From: Tomitella gaofuii
Lineage (GTDB): Bacteria; Actinomycetota; Actinomycetes; Mycobacteriales; Mycobacteriaceae
Assembly (NCBI RefSeq): GCF_014126825.1
Contig: NZ_CP059900.1
Location: 2,556,954 to 2,620,953, forward strand
Length of the DNA stretch: 64,000 nt
Direction of reading: 5' to 3'
The notes beneath the pieces are model-generated. The model did no database searches. It had not been told where the DNA came from and was given only the letters and a program-made list of their open reading frames with translations. The position numbers and the translations under genes were made by a program. This document shows, in pieces, positions 52,622-64,000 of this stretch (position 1 is its first letter; each line of letters starts with the position of its first letter).

Positions 52622-55283
52622 TCAGTGCACCCCTTCGTGCACCGGTTCCTCCGCGGGTTCGGGGCCGCCACCCTTGATCGACCACAGCAGACCGTCGAGC
52701 TCGTCGGGCTTGACCAGCACCTCGCGCGCCTTCGACCCTTCGCTGGGGCCCACCACGCCGCGCGTCTCCATCAGGTCCATCAGACGCCCCGCCTTGGCGA
52801 ACCCCACGCGCAGCTTGCGCTGCAGCATCGAGGTGGAGCCGAACTGGCTGGTGACGACCAGCTCCACCGCCTGGACGAAAGCGTCGAGGTCGTCGCCGAT
52901 GTCGGGGTCGACGTCCTTTTTCTCGCCCGCCTTAGCGGCCGTGACGCCCTCGGTGTAGTCCGGCTCGGCCTGGTTCTTGGTGAAGTCGACGACAGCCTGG
53001 ATCTCCTCGTCGGTGATGAAGGCTCCCTGCTGGCGCGTCGGCTTCCCCGCCCCCATGGGCAGGAACAGCGAATCGCCCATGCCGATGAGCTTCTCGGCGC
53101 CGGGCTGGTCCAGGATCACGCGCGAATCCGTCAGCGACGACGTACCGAACGCCAGCCGCGAGGGCACGTTGGTCTTGATGAGACCGGTCACCACGTCCAC
53201 CGAGGGGCGCTGCGTGGCCAGCACCAGGTGGATTCCCGCGGCGCGCGCCTTCTGCGTGATCCGGACGATCGCATCCTCGACATCGCGCGGCGCCGTCATC
53301 ATCAGGTCCGCCAGCTCGTCGACGATCGCCACGATGTACGGGTACGGCCGGTAGACGCGCTCGGACCCGAGCGGCGTGGTGATCTCGCCGCTGCGGACCT
53401 TCTTGTTGAAGTCGTCGATGTGCCGCACCCGGCTCGCCTGCATGTCCTGGTAGCGCTGCTCCATCTCCTCGACCAGCCACGCGAGCGCGGCGGCGGCCTT
53501 CTTGGGCTGCGTGATGATGGGGGTGATCAGGTGGGGCACCCCCTCGTACGGAGTGAGCTCCACCATCTTCGGGTCGATGAGGATCAGCCGCACGTCCTCG
53601 GGCCGTGCCCGCGCGAGCAGAGAGACCAGCATCGAGTTGACGAAGCTCGACTTGCCCGAGCCGGTGGCGCCCGCGACCAGCAGGTGCGGCATCTTCGCGA
53701 GGTTCGCGCTGATGTAGTTGCCCTCGATGTCCTTGCCCAGGCCGATCACCAGCGGATGCCGGTCCTTGCGGGTGGAGGGGGCCGCCAGCACGTCGGAAAG
53801 CCGCACGATCTCGCGGTCGGCGTTGGGCACCTCGATGCCCACCGCCGACTTGCCGGGGATCGGCGCGAGCAGCCGCACGTTGTCGGTGGCCGCCGCGTAG
53901 GCGATGTTGCGGTGCAGGGCGGTGATCTTCTCGACTTTCACGCCGGGGCCCAGCTCCACCTCGTACCGGGTGACCGTGGGCCCGCGGGTGAAACCGGTGA
54001 CGGCGGCGTCGATCTTGAACTGCTCGAGCACGCCGTCGATCGCCTCGATCATCGCGTCGTTGGCCTTGCTGTGCACCGTGGGCGGGTCGCCCGCGATGAG
54101 CAGGTTGGCCGGGGGCAGCACATAGTTCTCGTCGCCTTCGCGGGGCGGGTCGGGGATCAGCGGGCCGTCGTCGTCCGCGTCGTCCGTCTCCGCGGCCGGC
54201 TGCGGCGCCGGTGCGGGCGTCGGCGGGGACGTGCCCGCGGCGGTGCCGCAGCAGCCTGCGCCGCCGCGCCGCGGCGCGCCCGCGGCCCGTGTCGCCGGCG
54301 GTGTCGAGCTTGAGGGTCGGCTGTTCGTCGTCGTGGGCGTGGGCCTCGTCCGCCGGGCCGCCCCCGTCCTCGGATTCGTCGAGCGGGTAGTTGTCGTAAG
54401 GCGACCGGTCGTACGGGGACGGGCCGTCGTCGTAGTCGTCGAACTCGCCATCGTCGTCCGGGCCGTAGCGGCCCCTGCGGCCGCCGGCCAGCGCGGCCGC
54501 GCCCGACAAGGCCTCGCGCACCGTGAGGCCCGCGATCAGCAACGCGCCGAAGACACCGATGATCACCAGCAGCGGGATCGACAACCACGCCGTGAGCCCC
54601 GTGGTGAGCGGGCCGCCGGCAGCGAACCCCGCATACCCGGCCGCAGCGGCGCGCCCCGCCGCATCGGCGGGCATCCCCGCAGCGACATGCCAGATACCCA
54701 GGACGGCCCCGGCGATGAGGATCGAACCGATGACCAGACGCGGACGCGCATCGGGGCGCGGCTCGGAGCGCATCAGCGCCACGGAGGCGCCGACGAGGAT
54801 CACCGGCAGCAGCACCGCACCGGTGCCGATGACGTACCGGACCCCGGCGTCGACCCACTCCCCCACCGGACCGCCCGCGTCGATCCACGACGCCGCAGCG
54901 ACCACCAGGGCCGCGGCGATGAGCGCGAGCGCGATGCCGTCGCGCCGATGTCCGGCGTCGATATCTTTGGCACGGCTCGCCGCGCGGGTGGTGGCGCCCA
55001 CTCCGCGCGCCGTCGCCGACCACACCGAGCCGGCGGCCCTGCGCACCGCTCCGCCCGAGCCCTTCCGCGGGGCACCGCGGGAAGCGCCGCCGCGCGCGCC
55101 GGACCCGGACTTCGCCCGGCCCGTCGACGGACGGGAGGACGAACGCCCCGACGGCCGGGACCCCGACGCGCGGGCGCCGGAGGCCCGACCCTTCGCGCCG
55201 CCCGAGCGAGACGCCGGCCGCGTCGCATTGCGCGCGCCGGTCGACTTCTTTGCGGGGCTCGAGGTGCTCGACTTTCCTGCCAT
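52622..55283 (-). CDS. ftsK: DNA translocase FtsK/SpoIIIE, frame disrupted in the linker
   Basis: Cell-division DNA pump. The N-terminal part (start MAGKSSTS at 55283) has an Arg/Ser/Gly-rich tail, four transmembrane helices and an acidic [12 protein letters not shown] linker. The C-terminal part, in another frame, has Walker [10 protein letters not shown] near residue 540, [19 protein letters not shown] and a gamma winged helix ending at 52622. The total of 2662 bases is 3n+1, so one surplus base lies between about 54195 and 54290, in a GC-rich Ala/Pro/Arg linker. Restored, the protein is about 886 residues, matching M. tuberculosis FtsK (883). It is either a base-call error or a real +1 frameshift. 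Confidence 0.88.
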
Positions 55284-55409
55284 GCCACTCAGGCTAGTCG
55301 CAGAGGCCCCACGACACCCATCCGCAACACGGCCGGGGACGGATCCCACTGCCGCGCCGCGCCCGCCGCGACAGGCACGGCGGGCGCCTCCCCTGCGTAT
55401 CGGCGCAGG

Positions 55410-58175
<2,766 letters not shown>

Positions 58176-58210
58176 CTACGGCGAGAGCAGGCACACGCCG
58201 CGCGCGATGC

Positions 58211-58963
58211 TCACCCCTCGAGCACGAAGGGGCTCGTGGCGACTTCCGTGCCGTCGGGCAGTGTGGAAATGTCGAAATCACCGAAGACGGTCGGCGCCAT
58301 CGCGGTGAGCTGCCGCAGGCATTCGATGGCCAGCTGGCGCATCTCCACGTCGGCGTGCTCGGTGGCGCGCATGGCGATGAAGTGCCGCCAGCTCCGCAGG
58401 TTGCCGGTCACCACCAGCCTGGTCTCGGTGGCGTTCGGCAGCACCGAGCGCGCCGCCTGCCGCGCCTGCTTGCGCCGCAGGATGGCGTTGGGGACGTCCG
58501 CGAAGCGCTCCTCCAGCGCGTCGAGCAGTTCCGCGTACGCCGCCCGGCTCGCCTCCGTCGCACGCAGGAAGATCGCCTCGAGCTCCGGGTCGTCCCGGAT
58601 GGCGGGCGGGGGCACCACGTTGGCGTCGTGCTCGGGCACGTATCGCTGCGAGAGCTGGGAGAACGAGAAATGCCGGTGCCGGATCAGCTCGTGCGTGCAC
58701 GAACGCGACAGTCCGGTGATGTAGAAGCCGGCGGACGCGTGCTCGAACACCGACAGGTGGCCGACCTCGAGGATGTGCCGCAGGTAGCCGGCGTTGGTGG
58801 CCGTCCGCGGGTTCGGCTTGTCCCACGTCTCGTAGCAGGCGCGGCCCGCGAACTCCGCGAGCGCCTCGCCGCCGTCTGCATCGGTCTCCCACGGCACACC
58901 GGCGGGCGCGAAGAAGTCCGTCTTCGAGATCAGTTGGACGCTCAGCGGAACGGTTCGGGGCAC
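58211..58963 (-). CDS. thyX: flavin-dependent thymidylate synthase
   Basis: 250 residues. The ThyX signature RHR-X7-S is present (Arg95-His96-Arg97 ... Ser105 in [17 protein letters not shown]). It methylates dUMP using FAD, NADPH and methylenetetrahydrofolate. GTG 58963 follows GAGGAGG at five bases. Placed upstream of dapA as in M. tuberculosis, where other genes intervene. Confidence 0.95.
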   Translation of the reverse strand: MPRTVPLSVQLISKTDFFAPAGVPWETDADGGEALAEFAGRACYETWDKPNPRTATNAGYLRHILEVGHLSVFEHASAGFYITGLSRSCTHELIRHRHFSFSQLSQRYVPEHDANVVPPPAIRDDPELEAIFLRATEASRAAYAELLDALEERFADVPNAILRRKQARQAARSVLPNATETRLVVTGNLRSWRHFIAMRATEHADVEMRQLAIECLRQLTAMAPTVFGDFDISTLPDGTEVATSPFVLEG

Positions 58964-59166
58964 GTGTCCTCCTCACGGGATCGGAGCCCAGCCTATCGGC
59001 GTGCACGCCGGGCACCGCACGCCCCCGGCGCGTTCGGCGCACGTGATCGGACGATTGTTGGCATGATGGGCGGCGGCCGCGGGCGGAGGGTCCCCGGCCG
59101 GTGCACGGTGCCGCCGCTCCGCAGCGGCGCCGGACGCGCGACACACGACGAAAGCAGGGGACGACC

Positions 59167-59601
59167 ATGGCAGTCACGGGCCACTCCGAGATCGAGATCG
59201 CCGCCACACCGGCCGAGGTGATGAACGCCATCGCCGACGTCGAGGCACTGCCCACGTGGTCGTCGTCGCACAAATCGGTCACCGTCGAGGAGCGCTACGA
59301 CGACGGCCGGCCCAAGCGCGTGCGCAGCACCATGAACGTGATGGGCATCAACGACGAGCAGGTGGCCGAGTACTCTTGGAACGGCGACGTATCCGTCTCC
59401 TGGTCGCTGGTCGAGAGTTCTCAGCAGAAGTCCCAGGAGGGCAAGTACGTCCTCGAGGCCGCCGGCGGGGGCACGAAGGCCGTCTTCGACCTCGCGGTGG
59501 AGACCAAGATCGCGATCCCCGGGTTCATCGTGAAGAAGGCGCAGAAATCCGGCGTGGAGACCGCCACCAAGGGCCTCAAGAAGTTCGTCGAGAAGGGCTG
59601 A
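59167..59601 (+). CDS. SRPBCC (START-like) family protein
   Basis: 144 residues. Helix-grip fold for hydrophobic ligands: IEIAATPAEVMNAIADVEALPTW at the N terminus is the family pattern, with a C-terminal long helix (KKAQKSGVETATKGLKKFV). Similar to mycobacterial polyketide-cyclase-like proteins such as Rv0164; ligand unknown. ATG 59167 has AGGGGA upstream. Divergent from thyX. Confidence 0.8.
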   Translation: MAVTGHSEIEIAATPAEVMNAIADVEALPTWSSSHKSVTVEERYDDGRPKRVRSTMNVMGINDEQVAEYSWNGDVSVSWSLVESSQQKSQEGKYVLEAAGGGTKAVFDLAVETKIAIPGFIVKKAQKSGVETATKGLKKFVEKG

Positions 59602-59638
59602 GAAGCGCTGAACCGGCGCACTCCCCCGCTGGCGGCCG

Positions 59639-60097
59639 CTACCCGTCCATGAGCTGCGCGGCGACGGTGGCGCCCAGTTCCCAGCAGGCGTCGAGATCGT
59701 CCTTGCCGGGCTTCGCCGAGCACACCACGTACCCGGCCGCCTTGGTCCAGCCCATGCCTGCGGTGATGCGGTCCACCGCGGACTCGGCGCCCTCGGTTCC
59801 CTCGTTGCCGTGCACGTACAGCCCGTACGGCCGCCCGCGCGTGGAGTCCAGGCACGGGTAGTAGCAGGTGTCGAAGGCATGCTTGAGAGCGCCGCTGATG
59901 TAGCCGAGGTTCGCGGGCGTCCCCAGCAGGTAGCCGTCGGCGGCGAGCATGTCGGAGGGGGTCACGGCCAGCGCGGCCCGCCGCACCACCTCGACCCCCT
60001 CGATCTCCGGGTCGGTGGCGCCGCTGATCACCGCCTCGAACATCGCCTGCATGAACGGGGACGGGGTGTGGTGCACCACCAGCAGCGTCGAGCTCAT
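59639..60097 (-). CDS. flavodoxin-fold/NADPH-FMN reductase family protein
   Basis: 152 residues. The N-terminal strand and phosphate loop (LLVVHHTPSPFMQAMFEAV) and the GTPANLGYISGALKHAFDTCYY segment match flavodoxin-like proteins that bind FMN. Three cysteines, two near each other (TCYYPCLD), could allow redox regulation. Physiological partner unknown. Converges on the SRPBCC gene. Confidence 0.8.
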   Translation of the reverse strand: MSSTLLVVHHTPSPFMQAMFEAVISGATDPEIEGVEVVRRAALAVTPSDMLAADGYLLGTPANLGYISGALKHAFDTCYYPCLDSTRGRPYGLYVHGNEGTEGAESAVDRITAGMGWTKAAGYVVCSAKPGKDDLDACWELGATVAAQLMDG

Positions 60098-60126
60098 GGC
60101 CTCACCCTAGTGGTGGACCGCCGGGA

Positions 60127-60171
60127 GTGCGCATGCCTACGGAATCGGGGTGCAACCGTGGGCATGCGCAC
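60127..60171. terminator. 11-bp inverted repeat between the TPR-like and flavodoxin genes
   Basis: GTGCGCATGCC (60127-60137) and GGCATGCGCAC (60161-60171) are perfect reverse complements with a 23-base spacer. It lies beyond the stop of the TPR-like gene and 30 bases before the start of the flavodoxin gene. It could be a terminator or an operator. Confidence 0.4.
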
Positions 60172-60201
60172 ACTGCCGAGGCCGCCCCGCGGAGCTCATG
60201 C

Positions 60202-60699
60202 TCAACCTTGGGAGCGTTCCGGGGGCCCGGCGGATTCGCCGGTGGCGTCCGCCTTGCGCTGCAGCCCCTCGAGCGCCACGGCCCGCTTCATAATCTCGCG
60301 CGCGCGCTTGCGGTCGCCGGCCACGTCGTAGGCGCGCGCCAGCCGGTAGTTGCTGCGCCAGTCGTCCGGGTCCGCCTCCCATTCGCTCTTGACCTGCGCG
60401 AACAGCGCGTCGGCGGCGTCCCGCTCGAACCGCCCGGACGGCCGCCGCGGCAGGTCGTCGGTGTCGAGCTCCCGGCCCTCCTCGGCAATCCGGTGCGCCA
60501 GGCGATCGTGCGCGAAGGCGGAGCGCAGCGTGGAGTAGATCATCCATACACCCAGCAGCGGCAGGATGAGCACCGCCACGCCCAGCACGACCATGCCCGC
60601 GCCGCCGTCGCTGATCAGCTCCACCGCGCGCCGGCCCAGCACGAAGAAATAGACGGCGAGCGCCACTACGATGACCGCGATGGCGGACTTGACCTTCAC
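60202..60699 (-). CDS. membrane protein with TPR-like domain (Rv2772c position)
   Basis: 165 residues from GTG 60699, with GGAGG seven bases upstream. Two N-terminal transmembrane segments (AIAVIVVALAVYFFVLG and a second) are followed by a cytoplasmic helical part (DPDDWRSNYRLARAYDVAGDRKRAREIMKRAV), a single TPR-like unit. Function unknown. It follows dapB after 31 bases, as Rv2772c does in M. tuberculosis. Confidence 0.75.
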   Translation of the reverse strand: MKVKSAIAVIVVALAVYFFVLGRRAVELISDGGAGMVVLGVAVLILPLLGVWMIYSTLRSAFAHDRLAHRIAEEGRELDTDDLPRRPSGRFERDAADALFAQVKSEWEADPDDWRSNYRLARAYDVAGDRKRAREIMKRAVALEGLQRKADATGESAGPPERSQG

Positions 60700-60730
60700 C
60701 GCCGCACCTCCATCACCGGCCGCGCCCGCC

Positions 60731-61558
<828 letters not shown>

Positions 61559-61584
61559 CTACGCAGTGCCCGCACGCCGCATGC

Positions 61585-61613
61585 ACGCCCCTGCCGCATG
61601 CAGGCGGGGGCGT
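61585..61613. terminator. imperfect hairpin after pepR
   Basis: ACGCCCC...GGGGCGT stem closing a TGC/GCA inner stem with small bulges, between pepR (ends 61627) and dapB. Moderate support only. Confidence 0.4.
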
Positions 61614-61626
61614 CGCCGCGGGCGCC

Positions 61627-62892
61627 TCATGGCGCCGGCGCCGTCCCGAGCACGTCGGTCAGCGCGGCGGGCAGTTCCGCCGCATCGGCGAACGGGCCCA
61701 CCACCACCGCGCTGCGCGGCCGGCCCAGCAGATCCCGGGCGACGGACCGCACGTCCTCGCGGGTGACGGCCGCGATCCTGTCGAGGCTCTCCGACAGCGG
61801 GGTGTGCTGACCGCGGGCCAGCTCGGCCGCTCCGAGCCGGTTCATCCGCGCGCCGGAATCCTCCAGCCCCAGCACCATGCCGCCGCGCAGGGCGCCGCGG
61901 CTGCGCGCGCACTCGTCCTCGCTGAGCCCGTCGCGGCCGACGGATTCGAGGATCCGGTGCACCTGCACCGCGACCTCGGCGAGGTTGTCCGGCCGGCACC
62001 CGGCGTACACCGAGAACACCCCGGCGTCCGCATAGGTCTCGATGCCCGAATACACCGAATACGCCAGGCCGCGGGACTCCCGGATCTCCTGGAAGAGCCG
62101 CGAACTCAGCCCGCCGCCGACGGCGTGGTTGAGCACGGCGAGCGGCCACCGCAGCTCCGCCTCGCTGCGGCCGAAGGTGGGGATGCCGATGGCCAGGTGC
62201 ACCTGCTCGCCGTCGTGCGGATGGACGACGAGTCTTCCGCCGTCCGCCACCGCGGCGCGACCCGACCGGATCGGCGCCGGGGCCGCAGCCTCCGCCGCGT
62301 CCCCGCCGGTGGCCGCCAGAGCGCGGCGGACGACGTCGTCGTGGTCGATACTCCCGGCGACGGCCAGCACCATCGACTGCGGCCGGTACCGCCCGCGGTG
62401 GAAGGCGCGGATCCGCTCCGCGGTCATCGATTCGATCGATCCGGCCGAGCCGATGACCGGCCGGGCCAGCGGGTGCCCGCCCAGGACAGCCTCCACGAGC
62501 AGGTCGCCGACGAGGTCCTCCGGATCGTCCTCGCGCATCGCGATCTCCTCGAGCACCACCTCGCGCTCGAGGTCGACGTCCGCCGGGGCGCAGGCGCCGC
62601 GCAGCGCGACGTCGGCGACGACGTCGATCGCCAGCGCGGCGTCCTCGTCCAGCACGTGGGCGTAAAAGCAGGTGTACTCCTTGGTGGTGAACGCGTTGAG
62701 CTCTCCGCCGACGGCGTCCATCTCCACCGCGACCGACTGCGCGGTGCGCGTCGGCGTCCGCTTGAACAACAGGTGCTCGAGGAAGTGGGCCGCGCCCGCC
62801 TCGTCCGGCCCTTCGTCGCGCGAGCCGACCCCCACCCACAGTCCCACCGCCGCGGAGCGGACGCCGGGCAACCGCTCGGTGACCACGCGCAT
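61627..62892 (-). CDS. pepR: M16 family zinc peptidase PepR
   Basis: 421 residues from ATG 62892. Zinc motif HFLEH (His36-Glu39-His40), with the distal Glu in REVVLEEIAM, and C-terminal M16 domain (GGGLSSRLFQEIRESRGLAYSVYSG). Similar to mycobacterial Rv2782c next to gpsI. Comparison suggests the native protein should begin ~20 residues earlier: RRTVLPSG is readable in frame just upstream, but that stretch has no ATG, GTG or TTG and contains the pnp hairpin. The annotated N terminus may therefore be short or non-canonical. Confidence 0.88.
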   Translation of the reverse strand: MRVVTERLPGVRSAAVGLWVGVGSRDEGPDEAGAAHFLEHLLFKRTPTRTAQSVAVEMDAVGGELNAFTTKEYTCFYAHVLDEDAALAIDVVADVALRGACAPADVDLEREVVLEEIAMREDDPEDLVGDLLVEAVLGGHPLARPVIGSAGSIESMTAERIRAFHRGRYRPQSMVLAVAGSIDHDDVVRRALAATGGDAAEAAAPAPIRSGRAAVADGGRLVVHPHDGEQVHLAIGIPTFGRSEAELRWPLAVLNHAVGGGLSSRLFQEIRESRGLAYSVYSGIETYADAGVFSVYAGCRPDNLAEVAVQVHRILESVGRDGLSEDECARSRGALRGGMVLGLEDSGARMNRLGAAELARGQHTPLSESLDRIAAVTREDVRSVARDLLGRPRSAVVVGPFADAAELPAALTDVLGTAPAP

Positions 62893-62918
62893 GCCGGACG
62901 GCAGGACGGTCCGCCGAA

Positions 62919-62965
62919 CGCCCTGAGGGGCCTCCCGGTCTTCGCCTGGGAGGCCCCTCAGGGCG
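62919..62965. terminator. 18-bp hairpin between pnp and pepR
   Basis: Arms 62919-62936 and 62948-62965 are perfect reverse complements with an 11-base loop. It begins 12 bases after the pnp stop (minus strand) and ends 26 bases before the pepR ATG. Intrinsic-terminator-like without a U-run. Confidence 0.75.
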
Positions 62966-62977
62966 TCTGTCGTCGTG

Positions 62978-64000
62978 CTACTCAGCGGAGGCCTCCGCCG
63001 TTGCCGCGTCGGCCGGCTGATCGGCGTCGTTCTCGTCCACGGGGACGAGGCTGATCTTGCCGCGGTTATCGATGTCGGCGATCTCCACGCGGATCTTGGT
63101 GCCCACGTTCACGACGTCCTCGACCTTGTTCACGCGCTTGCCCTGGCCGAGCTTGGAGATGTGCACCAGGCCGTCGCGCCCCGGCAGCAGCGAGACGAAC
63201 GCGCCGAACGCGGTGGTCTTCACCACCGTGCCGAGGAAGCGCTCGCCCACCTTGGGCAGCTGCGGGTTGGCGATGGCGTTGATCTTGTCGATCGCCGCCT
63301 CCGCGGACGGGCCGTCCGCGGCGCCCACGTACACCGTGCCGTCGTCCTCGATGGAGATGTTGGCGCCGGTCTCCTCGGTGATCGAGTTGATCATCTTGCC
63401 CTTGGGCCCGATCACCTCGCCGATCTTGTCCACCGGGACCTTGACCGTGGTGACGCGCGGCGCGTACGGGCTCATCTCGTCCGGGCCGTCGATGGCCTCG
63501 GCCATGACGTCCAGGATGGTCAGGCGCGCGTCCTTGGCCTGGGTCAGCGCACCCGCCAGCACCTGCGACGGGATGCCGTCGAGCTTGGTGTCCAGCTGCA
63601 GGGCGGTGACGAAGTCCTTGGTGCCGGCGACCTTGAAGTCCATGTCGCCGAAGGCGTCCTCGGCGCCGAGGATGTCGGTGAGCGCCACGTAGCGGGTCTC
63701 GCCGTCCACCTCGTCGGACACCAGGCCCATCGCGATGCCCGCGACCGGCGCCTTCAGCGGCACGCCCGCGTTGAACAGGCCGAGCGTGGACGCGCACACC
63801 GAGCCCATGGACGTCGACCCGTTGGACCCGAGCGCCTCGGAGACCTGGCGGATGGCGTAGGGGAACTCCTCGACGCTGGGCAGCACCGGGATCAGCGCCC
63901 GCTCGGCGAGCGCGCCGTGGCCGATCTCGCGGCGCTTGGGCGAACCGACGCGTCCGGTCTCACCGGTGGAGTACGGCGGGAAGTTGTAGTGGTGCATGTA
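62978..64000 (-). CDS. pnp: polyribonucleotide nucleotidyltransferase, C-terminal part (cut by window end)
   Basis: 3' part of gpsI/pnp. Visible are the second RNase-PH domain (SSEVE-like [36 protein letters not shown] with the catalytic Asp region [12 protein letters not shown]), a KH domain with [10 protein letters not shown], and an S1 domain ([28 protein letters not shown]). The tail is acidic ([18 protein letters not shown]). It degrades RNA phosphorolytically with RNase J and RNase E. The 5' half lies beyond position 64000. Confidence 0.96.
   Translation of the reverse strand, partial: YMHHYNFPPYSTGETGRVGSPKRREIGHGALAERALIPVLPSVEEFPYAIRQVSEALGSNGSTSMGSVCASTLGLFNAGVPLKAPVAGIAMGLVSDEVDGETRYVALTDILGAEDAFGDMDFKVAGTKDFVTALQLDTKLDGIPSQVLAGALTQAKDARLTILDVMAEAIDGPDEMSPYAPRVTTVKVPVDKIGEVIGPKGKMINSITEETGANISIEDDGTVYVGAADGPSAEAAIDKINAIANPQLPKVGERFLGTVVKTTAFGAFVSLLPGRDGLVHISKLGQGKRVNKVEDVVNVGTKIRVEIADIDNRGKISLVPVDENDADQPADAATAEASAE

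Overview
High-GC actinobacterial chromosome, most likely order Mycobacteriales. Third codon positions are almost always G or C and GTG starts are common. The gene order follows the Mycobacterium tuberculosis sigB/ideR to gpsI block: ideR, PAC2 protein, nrdR, LysM protein, lexA, hflX-dapF, miaA, DUF349 protein, miaB, recX-recA, DUF3046, glycosyltransferase, pspA-clgR-cinA-pgsA, argA, ftsK, rnj-dapA-thyX, dapB, pepR, pnp. Accessory transport and stress loci interrupt this order. I see no tRNA, rRNA, IS element, prophage or CRISPR array. The genus cannot be fixed by reading.

Layout. 0.2-10 kb: ideR-galE, a DUF4192 protein, a lipoprotein, a PAC2 protein, a SKI2-like helicase, small unknowns, an enoyl-CoA hydratase and a decayed gene carrying an in-frame TAG. 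10-14 kb: a LysR-type effector domain without HTH but with a basic tail, then divergent oxyR / ahpC-ahpD. 14-19.3 kb: a permuted NlpC/P60-like protein, a small membrane protein and a ribose-type operon rbsK-rbsA-rbsCB in which permease and binding protein are fused. 19.5-26.6 kb: hrpA, nrdR and the SOS pair (LysM protein / lexA) plus a thioesterase. 26.8-38.3 kb: hflX-dapF, malate synthase G with a convergent IclR regulator, miaA, a DUF349 protein and miaB. 38.4-45.3 kb: gluABCD, recX-recA, DUF3046 and a glycosyltransferase. 45.4-52.6 kb: the biotin ECF transporter bioYMN, pspA-clgR-cinA-pgsA, argA, and terC behind a yybP-ykoY-type manganese riboswitch. 52.6-64 kb: ftsK, rnj, dapA, thyX, SRPBCC and flavodoxin-like proteins, dapB, pepR and the 3' part of pnp.

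How the genes work together. Four stress circuits are visible: iron (IdeR), peroxide (OxyR with AhpC/AhpD), DNA damage (LexA, RecA, RecX, with SOS-like boxes before lexA, the LysM gene and recA) and envelope/proteolysis (ClgR next to PspA). DapA, DapB and DapF give three steps of diaminopimelate synthesis. MiaA and MiaB act in sequence on tRNA A37.

Most notable: (i) gluD, ftsK and rnj each carry a one-base reading-frame disruption in GC-rich sequence within 15 kb, which suggests assembly indels or real lesions; (ii) a terC leader whose aptamer 3' strand is perfectly complementary to the ribosome binding site; (iii) a perfect 56-bp palindrome between bioN and pspA; (iv) the RbsC-RbsB fusion; (v) the HTH-less LysR-type protein with an AT-hook-like tail. 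I found no wholly new multi-gene system. Most of the window is conserved core genome.
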